Source: Canna indica (taxonomy: Eukaryota; Streptophyta; Magnoliopsida; Zingiberales; Cannaceae). From it: 64,000 bases of DNA. A model generated the notes under the pieces. It had not been told where the DNA came from. It saw only the letters and a list, made by a program, of their open reading frames with translations, and searched no databases. Shown here piece by piece: positions 33,054-45,219 of this stretch. A program made the position numbers and the translations under genes. Every line of letters begins with the position of its first letter. Position 1 is the stretch's first letter. The stretch lies in the NCBI GenBank assembly GCA_034359265.1, contig CP136898.1, forward strand, positions 44,803,501 to 44,867,500, given 5' to 3'.

Positions 33054-33416
33054 AATTTATAACTCTTCCCATCACTTTCAACCCCCATCCGCCTCAACCC
33101 AGATCCAATACTCACTAACTTCTCAACCCACTAACCCACTAAGCTTAATTAAACCCCTATTAATCCCATGCTCCACATAAACATCCAACCCATACACACC
33201 CATATGCGACATAATTAAACAATCATGCATACAAAATTAAATAAATTTATCTATGCAAGCAAAAATTTCTATAACACATATTTCTACTTACCCGAGCACG
33301 CAAGCTCTCACTGGACCATGAGTCAACTCGGCCCGACCGCGAACTAGTCCGCTAGGCTGGCATACACACACATAATAAATGGAAATTAGAATTAATATCT
33401 AGGATATTACATGAGG

Positions 33417-33552
33417 CGTGTCATGTTTGTATTTATTCCAGGTGGAGGTGATTACACTACCCGACAGTCTCGCGGGGATATTGCTAAGAAGGGTCAATGC
33501 TGATCTCGGAGATGGCGGGGTTGTAATGGTGTATCCCTTGTGACAAGGAAGG
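33417..33552. other. Tat-associated flank right of Z
   Basis: This continues the DNA interrupted by Z (after the TGAGG duplication). I see no gene or clear LTR end. Confidence 0.35.
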
Positions 33553-33873
33553 ATGTGGATGACCTTGTATGGATGGGCGGAGCCGTTTGGTCTGGCTCAA
33601 GTTGGGTTATGTGGCACTGATGGGTCTAATCCAACAGGGCCCAATAGTTCTAGTCCAGTCGAGGAGTACATATGCATGTTTCAGGCTATAGCGGCCCAAA
33701 TCCCTAACCTCGACCCTCGAGTTGAATTCTTCTCTATCAAATTTGGGCTAAAGCCTGGACACTTTGCCGACCAGATCGCCCTCACAAAGCCCAAGGATGG
33801 CCGAGTTCCAGGAGAAGGTCACTAGCTTCATCGAGATGGAAGATGTCTGAGGGGACAAAATGGCAAACGAGCA
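33553..33873 (+). pseudogene. Tat C gag, first part (forward, split by Y3)
   Basis: The forward frame contains VEEYICMFQAIAAQIPNLDP, VEFFSIKFGLKPGHFADQIA and LTKPKD, with EFQEKVTSFIEMED in the next frame: the gag core also seen in Tat A and Tat B but on the opposite strand. The first ~35 codons (33553-33650) have no gag similarity and may be leader. A one-base frameshift follows KPKD and a TGA follows EMEDV. The gag is interrupted by Y3 at GAGCA. Confidence 0.65.
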
Positions 33874-35989
33874 TGAAAGAAATAGTGCCCATGAGCCAAT
33901 CACATGTTGATGTGTAGGGAACTATTTATGGTTAATGAATAATATGAGACATCTTTTCATCATATGCTGCATCTATATTTTATATATATTAGATTGTGAT
34001 GAACCCCATGAACTCGGGCAACTGATTCTAAGGCCATAATGAAATCATGGCATTGAGACTTGGAATCCAGATGCCCCTATTCTAAATGTTTCCAGTCGTA
34101 GGATCACCAATTAGGGGACTGATGATTTCGGATAGACTGGTGCACTTGGTACATGCCTTATACGATAAGGGATAGCTGATCTCATAGTTACCTACGAGCC
34201 GTCATTAATGTACAAGTGCAGGTGCTCATCAGGGAATGAGTTCACTGAACGGACCTACATGAGGAACACAGAATGGAATCCTTACATGAGTGTCAATGGG
34301 ATGTTCCTCGGGTTATATTAGGTGCAAGCAGTCCTTGGACTTGAGGTTGTCATGGTTACCTTGTGAGTGACAATCCATTGCCTTGGTTTTATCCCTACAT
34401 GGCCCTCAGCGTCATGTGCCAGATATTTCTGGGCATGGGGAAACATTCATGGAGGTAGGTGAGCAACCAACATGTAATCGGTTATGTGTCCCTAGTGAGA
34501 GGAGATAACATCCTATGTGTCCCTACAAGTGTCGACTCGGGAATCTCTGGACACAGTAGACAAGAAAGTCAGGAAGATGTTTTTGACATTTCATTATTGA
34601 GACGACATCTTGGCGGGTGGAATACATATGAATCGGTATTAGGGTTTGACACTTCTTCCGTACCCTAGTCGACTTCGGGACGTTGTAACCGAGGGACTTA
34701 GTTGTACGGTAACTGGTCACCGAAGGGCGTTCGATCCCTGTAGATTGAATCTCACACTATCCAGGTAGTCATGACATGTTGCTAGACCTCAATCTTGACT
34801 TGTGAGTGGAGTCTCTCATGACCACACTAAAGGGGTTTTAGTGATGGCTCGTAAGATTCGATTAGAAATCGTTCTATCAGATCTGACTCTCCGATATGCA
34901 CAACTCACTGTTGGCTTAATATGGGGCCCAATGGGTCACACACAACAAGCTAACTTCGTAACCGACCTTATGAGATAAAGTTCGAATGCGGCACTATATG
35001 TCTACTAGCATGGACATGCTGCAATACGATCACGGGTCTTGTTTACGAACATGACAGGAAAGAATTTTCCTATAGGAACGAATACGCGAGGAAGGAGTTC
35101 CTCAATAACCCTAATTTGTAGGGCATCCCTAGATTGTAGGGATTGACACATGATAAATCCTAATCAATAAGAATTTAATTTATAGAGATAAATTAAAGTT
35201 TATATTTAGTTTGATTTAATTAATTTCAAATTAATTATAAATCCATTAAATATAAATTATTGTTTTGGAGGCAAACCCTGGAATTTTGAATTCCGGGGAG
35301 AGGATTTAAAAAGGGGGGGGGGGCAGGTACACCATGGGGGCCACCTACTCCCCTTATAAATAGATGGCCTAACCTCCTTTGTGAGGGGTTAAGCAAATTG
35401 GTTAGAGATATTAGAGAGGAGCAAAATCTTAGATTCTTGAGAAGCTTCTTGAAGACCAAGACTCCAAAGAGCTCCTCTTGATCTCCTTGGGTGGCTGGCC
35501 ATCAAGCTCCTCCTTCTCGGGTTTGTGAAGCTGATTTGGAGGTCTCTTCCTCTTGGGTGTGTCATCTCCTTCATATTCTTGGAGGAGTCCGAGGAGGACA
35601 GCGGGATATTCCTTCATCTTCCTCCTTGTTCCGTGGTTTTCTCATCCTCTCTTCCTCCCTTTTGGTGCTCGATTGTTGGTGGAAGGGCCGGCTTCACCTA
35701 GGTGCATTTCGGGGTTGAGTTTCTCTCTCCGTTGAGCCACAACGGGTCTTGGTGTTTGTTGTCCCTTAGTTGCGAGGCGTTTGGTGTGGACCTCCCTTGG
35801 AGGACGTGCACTTGGACGTCTTGGAACGGGGATAGGAGCAGCCTTACCATCCCGATATAAGGCATATCATCTCCTTCTACTCGTAGATTGAATTTCTTAA
35901 AGATTGCTAAAGTTGATAGTTGGTTTTGGGATGGTTTGTATTTTTTTTAAAATCGCCTTTTCCGCTGTGCTTCTTCATCCATCCCAATA
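33874..35989 (+). mobile_element. Y3: solo LTR of family Y in Tat C gag
   Basis: It begins TGAAAGAAATAGTGCCC (33874) and ends CATCCCAATA (35989, CA changed to TA), 2116 bp. Flanks GAGCA (33869-33873) and GGGCA (35990-35994) match at 4 of 5. It is colinear with Y1 and reverse-colinear with Y2 over its whole length. The TATA box TATAAATA lies at 35355-35362, after an AT-rich stretch and a G-run (35316-35325). Confidence 0.85.
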
Positions 35990-36540
35990 GGGCAAAACTT
36001 CAAAGTCAATGCCGAATATAGAAAATCCAAAAGAGCGTACAGAAAAAGTGAAGAGCGCAACTGCCATGAGTAAAGTAATGGCGGAGGGCCCAAGTCACCA
36101 CCTTGCCCTGCGCCCGATGTGAAAGGTATACTCCTTTCATTACTAAGAAAGAGACCATCCTTCATGACATCTACAACCTGAAGCTTATCAAGTACCCTGC
36201 CATTGCGGAAAAGTAAAAACTACCACCAACACCGATATGAGCAAGAAATGTGCCTTCCATGACACTTATGGACACACCACTGAAGACTGTGTGGTACTAG
36301 GCGACCAACTTGAGGATTTGGTCCGTGCAGGACACCTAGTCAGAGGGAGAGTAGTCGAGCTGATCGCTTAGGAAACGAACTCCGAGGAGTTATCGACTAC
36401 ATCACCGACAGATTTGCGAGAGGTGGTGAATCAAGCTCAGCCAGAAAGGAGATCTCTTTGGGCAATCACGACAGTTGACAGCAGTACTCGCCCACGCCAT
36501 CCCATCTCCAAAACTCTGATAATATCGATTTATGAATTCA
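35990..36540 (+). pseudogene. Tat C gag, second part
   Basis: The reading resumes exactly where Y3 interrupted it: QNFKVNAEYRKSKRAYRKSE aligns with QNIKIAPNDKKKLRRADRKSE of Tat A. After stops and shifts come TEDCVVLGDQLEDLVRAGHL, the nucleocapsid-end motif, and a Ser/Arg-rich tail (NQAQPERRSLWAI). Multiple stops are present. It lies upstream of a protease remnant, in normal order. Confidence 0.65.
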
Positions 36541-36971
36541 ATTTCCAGGGGACTGATTAAAACCTACATGACCCAGTTGCAATTTCTATGATTGCATGAA
36601 ATTTTATCGTTAAAAAGGTCGTAGTCGACCAAGGCAGCTTTGTTGATTTCCTTTTTACTCTACCATTGAGAAAATGTAGCTAACTGAAGCCTCACTCATC
36701 CCCTGCAAAGGAAACTCTCAGCCATATGGCTAAGGACGACATTCAACTCTCAGCCAAAGGAAAAAATGATTGATGTCAAATATCTGGTCAACAACATTCC
36801 TAGCATGTATCATATGATCTTGAGACGACCTTCTTTGAACAATCTCGGATTTGTTGTATCTACTCCCCACCTAGCATTAAAATTTCCCATTTTAGAAATG
36901 GAAGTAGGTGTGCTCCACGCCGACCAAAAAGAAGCTCGATGGTGCTACAATGAATGCCTCAAGCCAAGAAT
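36541..36971 (+). pseudogene. Tat C protease and linker remnant
   Basis: Forward frames read VVDQGSFVDFLFTLPL (protease active-site region, D-Q-G) and then, in the frame from 36766, MIDVKYLVNNIPSMYHMILR and RPSLNNLGFVVSTPHLALKF, then DQKEARWCYNECLK. This is the usual Tat segment between protease and reverse transcriptase. It is cut by E7 at 36971, and no reverse transcriptase follows. Confidence 0.7.
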
Positions 36972-38301
36972 TGTTGGTGAAATGGCCTACACCAGAGGGA
37001 GGGGGGTGAATAGTGTGTTATCTAAAAACTTAGCCTAATTCCCGTTTTAATTTGTTTGCTTAATTACTAAGGGAATTAACAAATTAAGTAGCAAACTGAA
37101 GCAAAATAAATATGCTAATTTAGCAAACACAGGTAGAGGCAATGCAAACACAATTATTTATAGTGGTTCGGCCCCAAGGCCTACTCTACTACCTAAGCAC
37201 CTTGCTTAGGATTTCCAAACTAGTTTTACTAGGTTAATTAGTTTCCTTACAATGAGGACGTTTTCACCAGAGAGTCTTCGCTCTCAAACCGAAGGCACTT
37301 CCACATCCGGAAGTATCCCGCCTTCCTACTGAGAGCACTCTCCCACCTCAACCCTAAGGACAACTCAACTAATCCTAGCAAACTATATTTACACCGATGG
37401 AATTAAGCCTTAACACCAAGGCAACCATCAACCATTCAAGACCTAACAACCTAGGTCTTTAAACTTTGAAATACAATGAAGTAAACAAGAAAATACACAT
37501 GTAATGGAGCAAATAAATAATACAACTTATACTTAGCTCCAAACAATGAATCCTAGCTCCTCTTGATGCTTTGATGGTGAATCAAATCAAGCTTGAAGGC
37601 AAAGTCAAGAAAGACAAGGTAGAAAGCTAGGGTTTCAACAAAGATGGCTCAATCAAGGCTTGTGGGTGTCAAATGATGTCTCATGAAGCATTAGAATGTC
37701 ATATGAAGGCTTAGAAGGCCTTTAAATAGGCAGAACCCCAAGTGGTGGTCGGGCACAATGGGTATAAATGGCTATTTTTTGAACCGTTATGCCGTCGGTT
37801 GGTCGTCGATCGATGGCCGTTATGCGACTGGTCATTGACCGGAGGCCTTTTGTGGCTTTAGAACCTCTGGCGGCGATCGTCAATCGTCCAACCACAAAGT
37901 ACCGGTACTTTGCCTACTGTACATGTACTTTCTCATTCAGTTTTGGCCGAGTTCTTTCTTCGATTCAGATTTTGGATTATGGGTTTGGTTCTTTAGGGGT
38001 CTTTGCATCATAATGAGGATATATTTTATAATTTATCTAGACACCCTAAGCCTAGACTCTATCTTCTCGATGAATCTGAGCACGTTGACCAACGTCCTTA
38101 TGATTTTCTAATTTCTCGGATATTTCCAATCGTGGATGTCGTCCGCTAACCGATATGGAACCCAAAAAATAATTCTTCATGAAATCATTAGTTCTATGTT
38201 TGTTATCATCAAAACCGAAATTAATACCAAGGTTGAAAACCTTAGCCCAACAATATCTCCCTTTTTGATGATGACAAACGTCCTGAAGAAAATATTTACA
38301 A
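36972..38301 (-). mobile_element. E7: truncated family E element (3' LTR plus PPT end)
   Basis: The LTR begins TGTTGGTGAAATGGCC (36972) and ends CCAACA at 38252 (1281 bp). The reverse polypurine tract ATATCTCCCTTTTTGATG follows, with ~30 bp of internal domain, and then homology stops near 38301. The 5-bp left flank is AGAAT; the right end is truncated, so no TSD can be checked. A TATA-like TTTAAATA (reverse) lies near 37721 and a palindromic block at 37788-37895. Confidence 0.82.
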
Positions 38302-38600
38302 TTGGGCCTAACGGCCCACAAGCACCTTCCATGGCCCAAGGCGAACATCCGACAAGAATTTTCGAGCAGGACCAAGGTCGAGATAGGTGAAAACAATCCT
38401 GACCCGACGCTTGAAAGATGACTCAAGTCATACTCAAATCGCCTCAACATGCACAAATAAAGCTCAGACAAACCACTTCCTGATATGCACAATTTCCTTA
38501 TATTATTCAACAAAATTGCATTTCTTGCATCCTTCTATGTGTATGCCCAGTAATTCTACGGCCATCCCACCACTTTAACGAGTACTCCACTATTCAAAAC
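38302..38600. other. Unassigned junction DNA
   Basis: It begins GGGCCTAACGGCCC right at the E7 break. I see no coding sequence and no clear repeat. It leads into the 184-bp tandem repeat. Confidence 0.35.
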
Positions 38601-39727
38601 TTACTTGAACCCTCGCACGTGGTCCTTCCTTACTCTCCTCGGCGAGCTCGCCTTGAACCCCCGAGTAAGGTCTGCGGCGCCCATAGCCAATACTTTCGAC
38701 CTCAATGCCCTTACAAGACTAGGATTTAGTTTTCACCAGCTTGGCTTGTTGGCCACCGTGCCACAACTTTCGACCTCAAAGCCCTTACAGGACCCGTCGT
38801 GCGCAGTCCTGCCATACGCTCCTTGGCGAGCTCGACTTGAACCCCCGAGTACGGTCCGCGACCCCTAGAGCCGCTACTTTCGGCTTTAGTGCCCTTACAT
38901 GACCAAGACTCGATTTTCACCAACCTGGCTCGTTAGCTACCGTGCCACTAGTTCCAGCCTTAGAACCCTTACTCAACCCCTTTGGCGCGGTCTTGCCTTA
39001 CACTCCTCGATGAGTTCGGCTTGAACCTTCGGGTGCGATCGTTGGCTCCCAAAGCCGCTACTTTCGGCCTCAGTGCCCTTACATTACCAGGGCTTAGTAT
39101 TCACCAGCTTGGCTTGTTGGTCACTGCATCACTACTACCAGCCTCAAAGCTTTTACTCAACTCCTTGCGCGTGGTCATGCCTTACGCTCCTCGGTGAGCT
39201 CGGCTTGAACCCCCCAAGTGCAGTCCTTGGCCACCGTACTACTACTTTCGGTCTCAAAGCCCTTACTCGACTCCTCGGCTCGGTCCTGCCTTATGCTCCA
39301 CGGTGAGCTCAACTTGAACCCTCGAGTGCAGACCTCAACCGCCAAAGTCACTACTTTCGACCTCAGTGCCCTTACACGACCAGGACTCAATTTTTACCAG
39401 CTTGGGTCGTTGGCCACAATGCCACTACTTCCAGCCTCAGAGCCCTTACTCGACCCCTCGCGCGCGATCGTGCCTTACGCACCTCGGAGAGCTTGGCTTG
39501 AACCCCCTGAGTGTAGTCCATGGCCACTAGAGCCGCTACTTTCAGCCTCAGTGCCCTTACACGACCACGACTCAATTTTCACCAGCTTAGCTTGTTGGCC
39601 ACTATGCTATTACTTCCAGCCTCAAAATGCTTACTCGACTCCTCGCGCACGGTTATGCCTTGTGCTCCTCGACGAGCTCGGCTTGAACCCCCAAGTACAA
39701 TCCTTGGCCACCGGGTGGTCCTGCCTT
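38601..39727. repeat. Tandem repeat, ~184-bp period (left block)
   Basis: The word (C)TCGGCGAGCTCG and variants recur near 38638, 38821, 39006, 39188, 39298, 39482 and 39667, intervals 183, 185, 182, 110, 184 and 185. Each full unit contains two related halves around GCCCTTAC(T/A)CGACC, so the short 110-bp interval is a unit lacking one half. Frames of up to 172 codons inside are a side effect of period and composition. Confidence 0.85.
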
Positions 39728-40285
39728 AGGCTTTGATGATTGGACCAGATCTAGTACAGGATGCCATGGATAAAGTAAAATGACCAAGGAGCGACTCTTG
39801 GTAGCTCGGAGCCGTCATAAGATGTATGCTGATGGAAAGGCCCAACTTGTCGAGTTTTCTGAGGGGGACATGGTTTTCCTAAAAAATGTCTTGTATGAAG
39901 GGTGTACTGAGATTTGGTAAGAAAGAAAAGTTGAGCCTCAAGTTTACTGGGTCTTTCCCTATTTTGTGGCACAGAGGAGCCATGACTTATGAGTTGGCCC
40001 TACCACCAAGTCTGGAAACTGAAAAAAAAATAAAAAATAAAACATCTTGTGTTTCATATGGCGATGCTTAAGTGATATGTCAGAGATGAGTCATATATTC
40101 TTAAGCCTAGTGTGGTCGAGGTGGACACCGCGGTCTTGTTGAGGAGAAACTCGTTGAGATTTTGGATAGGCAAGTTCTAAAGCTTAGGTCCAAGGAAGTA
40201 CCCTTGGTCAAGATCCGCTGGGAGCACCACTCGAGTTAGGAGGTCACCTTGGAGGTGGAGATGGTAATGAAATTTGGACAGTAAA
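39728..40285 (+). pseudogene. W-a: chromovirus-type integrase C-terminus, truncated copy
   Basis: The forward frame reads RLLVARSRHKMYADGKAQLV, then the frame 39886-40071 has GVLRFGKKEKLSLKFTGSF and HRGAMTYELALPPSLE. These are the GKLSPRFIGPF-type and YRLALPP-type blocks that end the integrase of plant chromovirus-type Gypsy elements. A decayed chromodomain-like end (VKIRWEHHSS*EVTLEVE, ~40210-40260) follows. The same segment exists in the second copy at 50308-50493 and 52106-52412. This copy starts abruptly at 39728 in the satellite, with its own 5' part missing. Frameshifts and stops are present. Confidence 0.75.
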
Positions 40286-41796
40286 GTTTAGACTTCATGA
40301 TTTACTTTTGGATCGGTGGAGATTGGTTTTTGATGGCTGGATCTGTCGCTGTGATGGAGTTACCGAAGCCTTGTTCTTGGTATTCTTCTCCAGGATTCTG
40401 CTACATTGAGTTTTACCTAATACGGCGATCGGGACACTATCTTGGGGCTGATCAGACTAAAATTTGGGGATCATGTCCGAGACCCATTGCTCTTGGATGG
40501 GAATGGTGGAGATCTGTTTTGGACGGCTAGATTTTGTGTTACACGAGAGTGAAGGAGAAGGCGTGAAAGGATTTGGAACTTGGCAGCGGACCCGGACTTC
40601 GGTGATGCGGGAGCGCGGAGGAACGTCTTCTTTTCCAATTTCCTTCTCTGGTGAGTGGTTGAACCTTAGGTGTAGGGTAAGGCCCCTTGGTTGATGTTGT
40701 AATGAATTTTCTTGACGATTTCTTGATGAACGTCGTGGCTTCTTGGTTCTTGTATCGTAGTCTTGATATTGCTTGATTTCCTTGAGTTTTTGGGGCTGGC
40801 CGAATAGAGAGGAAAGAGGGGAGGTCATGTTGGATATTTTCCCAAATCCTTGAGTGCTTTGATATTATAGAATTAATTTATATTATGCGCATGAACACCT
40901 ATTTCCCAAATCCTTGAGTGCTTTGATATTATGCGCATTAATTTATAGAGCTTTGAACATGTGGAAGTCTATTTTCCTAAACCCCTAAGGGTCGACCACA
41001 TGACATTTTTCCCTAGGGAAGGGGGTCAGCCGAGTGGGGGAGGAGGATTAATAGATTAGGAAAATTGTTCCTAGATGAATGTTATTTAGAGTAGATACAT
41101 TGTTATGATAGAAGAGAAACCAAGAAATGATGGGGTAAGGTAGGTTCGGCCGAACACCCTACAAGTGCAGATTGATCTTAGGGTCGGCCAAGCAAGGTAC
41201 CAGTGATTTGGTGGTTAAGGGCATGATTAGAAAGTGTGGATTTAGATGTATCACATTATATGATTTTATTTCACTATGTAAATCATCTACATGCCTAGGA
41301 GTATGATTAATTAGGTTCCTATATATTTATGCTTTGCTCTAATTAAATTTAGCATGCTGATATTGAATATTTAAATGCTGGAAATAAGTTGATAATTGTT
41401 GTGATTGTTTAGCAAGACGAGCAAAATTTACTGTATGGCACCATACTAGTAGATGACGAAAAATGTTAGAAATTAAAATACCGAATTTCTAAATGTAGAG
41501 ACTGTGAAATCTAAGTCACTAGAGACATCAGGAGTAGAGAAATGAAACCATGTTCCTGGGTGAAGATGGGTAACTATAACAATGATAGTTACACTTTAGT
41601 ACCCATAAGGAAGGGTAACATTTAGAAATTAAACTAGCAGAGCCCAGGGTAGGGCTGTGTACGGGCGCATGTCTGGATAGTATTTAATGACTAAATGAAC
41701 CTTATGTGCACTGTGTACCGTGTATTATATTTGTGATGGCTGGGTTGAGAAGTGTCTCTAGCCGGCATGGCTATTGCTCGACTCAGCAAGTTGTGA

Positions 41797-41890
41797 GGTC
41801 TTGAGATTGCACCAGTGAGCCACGCTGGTATTAGACCCAATTGGCGGGGGTCTTGAGATTGCGTCAATGAGCCACATTGACGTTAGACCC
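41797..41890. repeat. Two hairpins with constant loop TGAGCCAC in the W LTR
   Basis: ACCAG-TGAGCCACG-CTGGT (41811-41829) and CGTCAA-TGAGCCACA-TTGACG (41862-41882) share loop and outer arms (GGTCT/AGACC and GGGTCT/AGACCC) but differ in the inner stem with both arms changed. Both are present, more decayed, at 53190-53270. Confidence 0.6.
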
Positions 41891-42045
41891 GAGTGGATTT
41901 GGGTTGGATGAGTCATTCCCAATCCGGTTGGGTACCGGAAGCTAGATAGCCATCCTAGTTGAAGGACATGGGGTTTTAGATCGCTTTATGCAGAATAAAC
42001 TGAAATATGAACATTGTGTTTATGTGAATTAGCATGACTTATATA

Positions 42046-42240
42046 GGCCGATTATGGCTGAGTTATATCTATGCTGTATGGGCTGGTTATGGCCGAATGA
42101 TATTTATGCTGTGTAGGCCGGTTATAGCTGAGTGATATTTATGCTTTGCAGGCCGGTTATGGCTGGGTGATATTTATGCTGTGCATGGCCGGTTATGGCT
42201 AAGCGATACACACACTGTGCTAGGCCGAGGATGGCTGAAT
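42046..42240. repeat. ~35-bp minisatellite in the W LTR
   Basis: GGCCGGTTATGGC-starting units occur at 42046, 42081, 42116, 42151, 42187 and 42223. The second W LTR has only four units from 53430, so copy number changed between the two LTRs. Confidence 0.8.
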
Positions 42241-42737
42241 GGTTTGAGTTATATGGGTTGGCCGATTGGCTAGATAGTACGCTAAATCCCTAAGTTTTTA
42301 TTTGAGTATTACTTGATGTTGTACATATTTATATGTTTGGGATTTAGGTGGAGGTTCGGTAGAACCACTCACAGAGTTCCTCATGGACTCACAAGTTATT
42401 TATTTTTGTTTTGCAGAGCCTGACCAGTGAGGTATGGCTAGATGGACATGGCGCAGCTGGAGGGGCAAACTGCACCGTTGATCTCGTAGCAGACTAAGTT
42501 AGAGTCGTAGTCGTGTAGTCTTTCATGCATTCAAGTCGTCTCTTGTTTAGTAAACACTTGGAGTATGTATTTTTCTTTTGAACAAAACTTTCATTTTATA
42601 ATAACAGGGGATACATTTCATTTTATGTTCAGCCCCCTTGTCATATTTATATGCGTGGCTATTTGCATGGGTTAGGCTTTAGGGTATTGTCACATATCCT
42701 AGCCGGTCATGTGACCCTGAGTTGGGGCATGACAAAG

Positions 42738-42749
42738 TGGTATCAGAAC
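42738..42749 (+). promoter_or_regulatory. Primer binding site of W
   Basis: TGGTATCAGAAC is one base off the initiator-Met primer site and lies three bases after the LTR end. It marks the start of the W internal domain. Confidence 0.7.
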
Positions 42750-45219
42750 ATGTGGTTAGGTCTTGACTATGACTTAGAGTTTGGGTACTGTATGAGGCAA
42801 AGCTAGCATGTCGACATACAGTGTGGTTGTGTTACAAGATCAGGCGGCCAAGTTTGTACCTCAGTGCGTCAAGTGGTTAGTAATTTAAAAGTTGTTGAAT
42901 AAATTACTTGATAATGATAATATTTCTTTTCTTAAAATACTAGAGTGATGGAGACTTTTAATGCTACAATTAGTGGCGGTGGAAACAATTCCATTGATAC
43001 ACAAGGCCAAGGCCGAGGCCAGGATAGAGGCTGACGGTGGGGCCGAGGTCATAGAAGTAGATGACTAGTTGAGGAGGATCTAGGATAGTCCCAGGGTAGC
43101 ACAGCTTGAGGCCATTAATGGCCCAGTGCTAGAGAGTGCACCTTTGTATGGGTGCCTGGATTAGAGATCCTTACAATGTTTACTTAGTGTCTTGAATGAT
43201 TCGTTGGTTCTCATTATATAGTTTAAATCTCTATGGTACAGTTTGGTTAGGGCAGCCCTAGGAATCCTAGGGGGCAGGTTGATAGAGTCCTACATGAGGG
43301 ATCTGTAGGGGTTGGTTGATGATGAATTTCCCTTATGGTTGAAATTTTGGATTATTAGAGAACTTTCTCCCTTAGATTTCAAGAAATATAACTGTGGATG
43401 TAAAGTGACCTTATGTTTAAGGACCACGATTATGTGCGGCCAGAGACCCAAAGTGGTTTAGCTCGAGTCTTTACTTCGGAAAGTGGTTAGTAAGTAGGTC
43501 GGTGGAGATCGGGATTTATTGTAAGGGTGAATGATCCTATGTCCCTAGTGTGTGGTTCCACACAGGATATTGTACTTGTTAAAAGCCTCTCATAAATCTG
43601 AGTTTTTTATGACTTAAGTTTCTAGGTTGGGATAAAAGATCATGGGTTATATTGACGATTGGTAATGGGAATGTTTCCATTTGAATGAAATTGATATTAG
43701 GGGTGAAAGCTAATGGTATTTCACCTAGCAGGACAACCAACCCTTAGGGCCCTATTCGGCCACTCCCTAGAGTTAAGGGAGAGGATAGGGTCGGTTGTAT
43801 TGCCCAACCCCAGACATAGAGAAACTATGGTCTATGTCGGTTGTGATTAAGAGGTATGGTGTTTAATGTTAGTTTCCAGAATACTGCTTGGGATTTTCAT
43901 ATTATATGTGTTAGCATCTATGTTTGGATCGAGCGGATTTAACTGGCAAAGTACCGCTAAGTTGTCTTGTCATACAATGGTACAAAATGAGTATGTTTGA
44001 AGCTACCACCTGCACGGCTATCTGTACTGGAAATTAGTACTTCTATCTTTGAATTGTGTGTTGAAATTTCTTGAAGTAGAGGTGGTAAGATTATGTTTCA
44101 CATGTATGGCAGGTGCATGATTTATGTATGAGGCACCACATCTTACATACATTTCTTGTGGAATAATCTATGCTCAATGGATTTACCTAGGACTGGTTTT
44201 GGGTTAGTAATTTTGGTAGAGTACCCTGGGGCGTTTACGAATAGCCCTACTTATGAATTTGATTTTATATGTCTATGGTATGGTAGACCTTAGCTATGAG
44301 GTAGTTGAGCAGTTGGGTAGCTAGTCACTGATAAGTCGGACCAGAGTGGGCTTAGCACCGCCAAGGAACCAAAGTTAAGATGTTGGAATTAATTATGTAA
44401 GCCATCTTTGTGAGACTGTGGTTGGTCACCACGAAGCTGGATAGCGTAGTTTGGAACTTTAAGGATTATCTACCCTTAGGGCAGTCCCAACTGCGAGGAT
44501 GAGGTGAATCCAGAATAATTGGGACTTATGATGTCCTCATGGATTTCTTTTGCCAACTTTGGGGTGAATGTGTGCTTGGTGCAAAGCAAACCTATGATGG
44601 CATGGGTCGAAACTTTGGAACCCTAATGGTGAGGTTATAGAGCTGTCCTGGATGATTTTTGGTTGTAGTGGATGAATTTCCTTGAGATAAGGAATGTTGG
44701 TATGATATCTGGTTTCCAAATTTGGGCATCTACAGTTATGCATAGGGAAAACTAGATGTGGTTGGCTTGGTCGAGTTAGGGGCCAGAAATCCTACACCTT
44801 GATGGTTATGGAGGGAAGGGCTTTTAAGTATTCTAGTTGCATAGAAGTGTTTTGTTATGTAATTTTGACAGAGCTTGGAGACCGAGGTGTCATCCGATTA
44901 GTGCGAACTGTCAGGTTTAGTGCATGGTGGGCATGTACAAATTTGATACAAAATTTCTACAAGTTCTGAGTTGAGATGAGTTAGTTGGGCAGTTGGCTAA
45001 TGGGATAATCAAAACATTCCATCTCTGCACATAGAAGATTTTATAATTGGTAGTGGATTTGGCACACCTGGCTGTGAATAGAAGGTTTGGCGAGGGAACT
45101 CGCCGGATGTTTGGGCGACGGGGCGGTATTGTCTGTGTTCGACCCGGGTGACTTGGTAGCGCATTCTCGCATTTAGTCTACGTAGCCTGATTGACTTGCT
45201 CCGTTCGTACCAGAGGGAG
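42750..45219 (+). other. W internal domain, heavily decayed gag/protease/RT region
   Basis: There are about 2.5 kb between the primer site and integrase. A possible gag start (ATGGAGACTTTTAATGC, near 42949) is followed by a Gly/Arg-rich stretch, but stops are frequent in all frames. I could not identify reverse transcriptase or RNase H motifs, and the length is too short for them to be complete, so much of pol is deleted. Confidence 0.5.

Larger units (their letters stand above)
28424..33411 (-). mobile_element. Z solo LTR, expanded to ~5 kb by internal tandem duplication
   Basis: It begins TGTCACGCCTCAAAC (28424) and ends AGGATATTACA (33411). TSD TGAGG is perfect (28419-28423 and 33412-33416). 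Read on its own strand it starts TGTAATATCC and ends GGCGTGACA. Removing five surplus 440-bp units gives an original length near 2.8 kb. The reverse TATA region is at 33054-33061 (GGGAATTTATAACTC). Its terminal ~400 bp resemble the W LTR end, including the CAGCTGCGCCA...CTCACTGGTCA region, so Z and W are related Gypsy LTRs. No internal domain is present. Confidence 0.88.
40286..42734 (+). repeat. W LTR 1 (start not resolved)
   Basis: The right end is clear: GGGGCATGACA (42734) followed by AAG and a primer site. The left edge is inferred only from the end of pol; I could not find the TG edge. The stretch 41290-42734 matches the second W LTR (52530-53604 plus 60653-61068). It contains paired hairpins, a 35-bp minisatellite, and a terminal part resembling the Z LTR end. 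A length near 2.4 kb would fit large plant Gypsy LTRs. Confidence 0.65.

Noticed and set aside
32458..33115. Several 60-120-codon frames on both strands
   Set aside because: They lie in the purine-rich part of the Z LTR, with mutually overlapping low-complexity frames and no domain.
39218..39736. 172-codon frame in the 184-bp repeat
   Set aside because: Its leucine/serine/proline repeats follow the DNA period, frames also exist on the other strand, and the same repeat at 61-62 kb has different frames.
40297..40828. Overlapping frames of 76-123 codons
   Set aside because: Frames occur on both strands with no recognisable motif, in the presumed 5' part of a W LTR.
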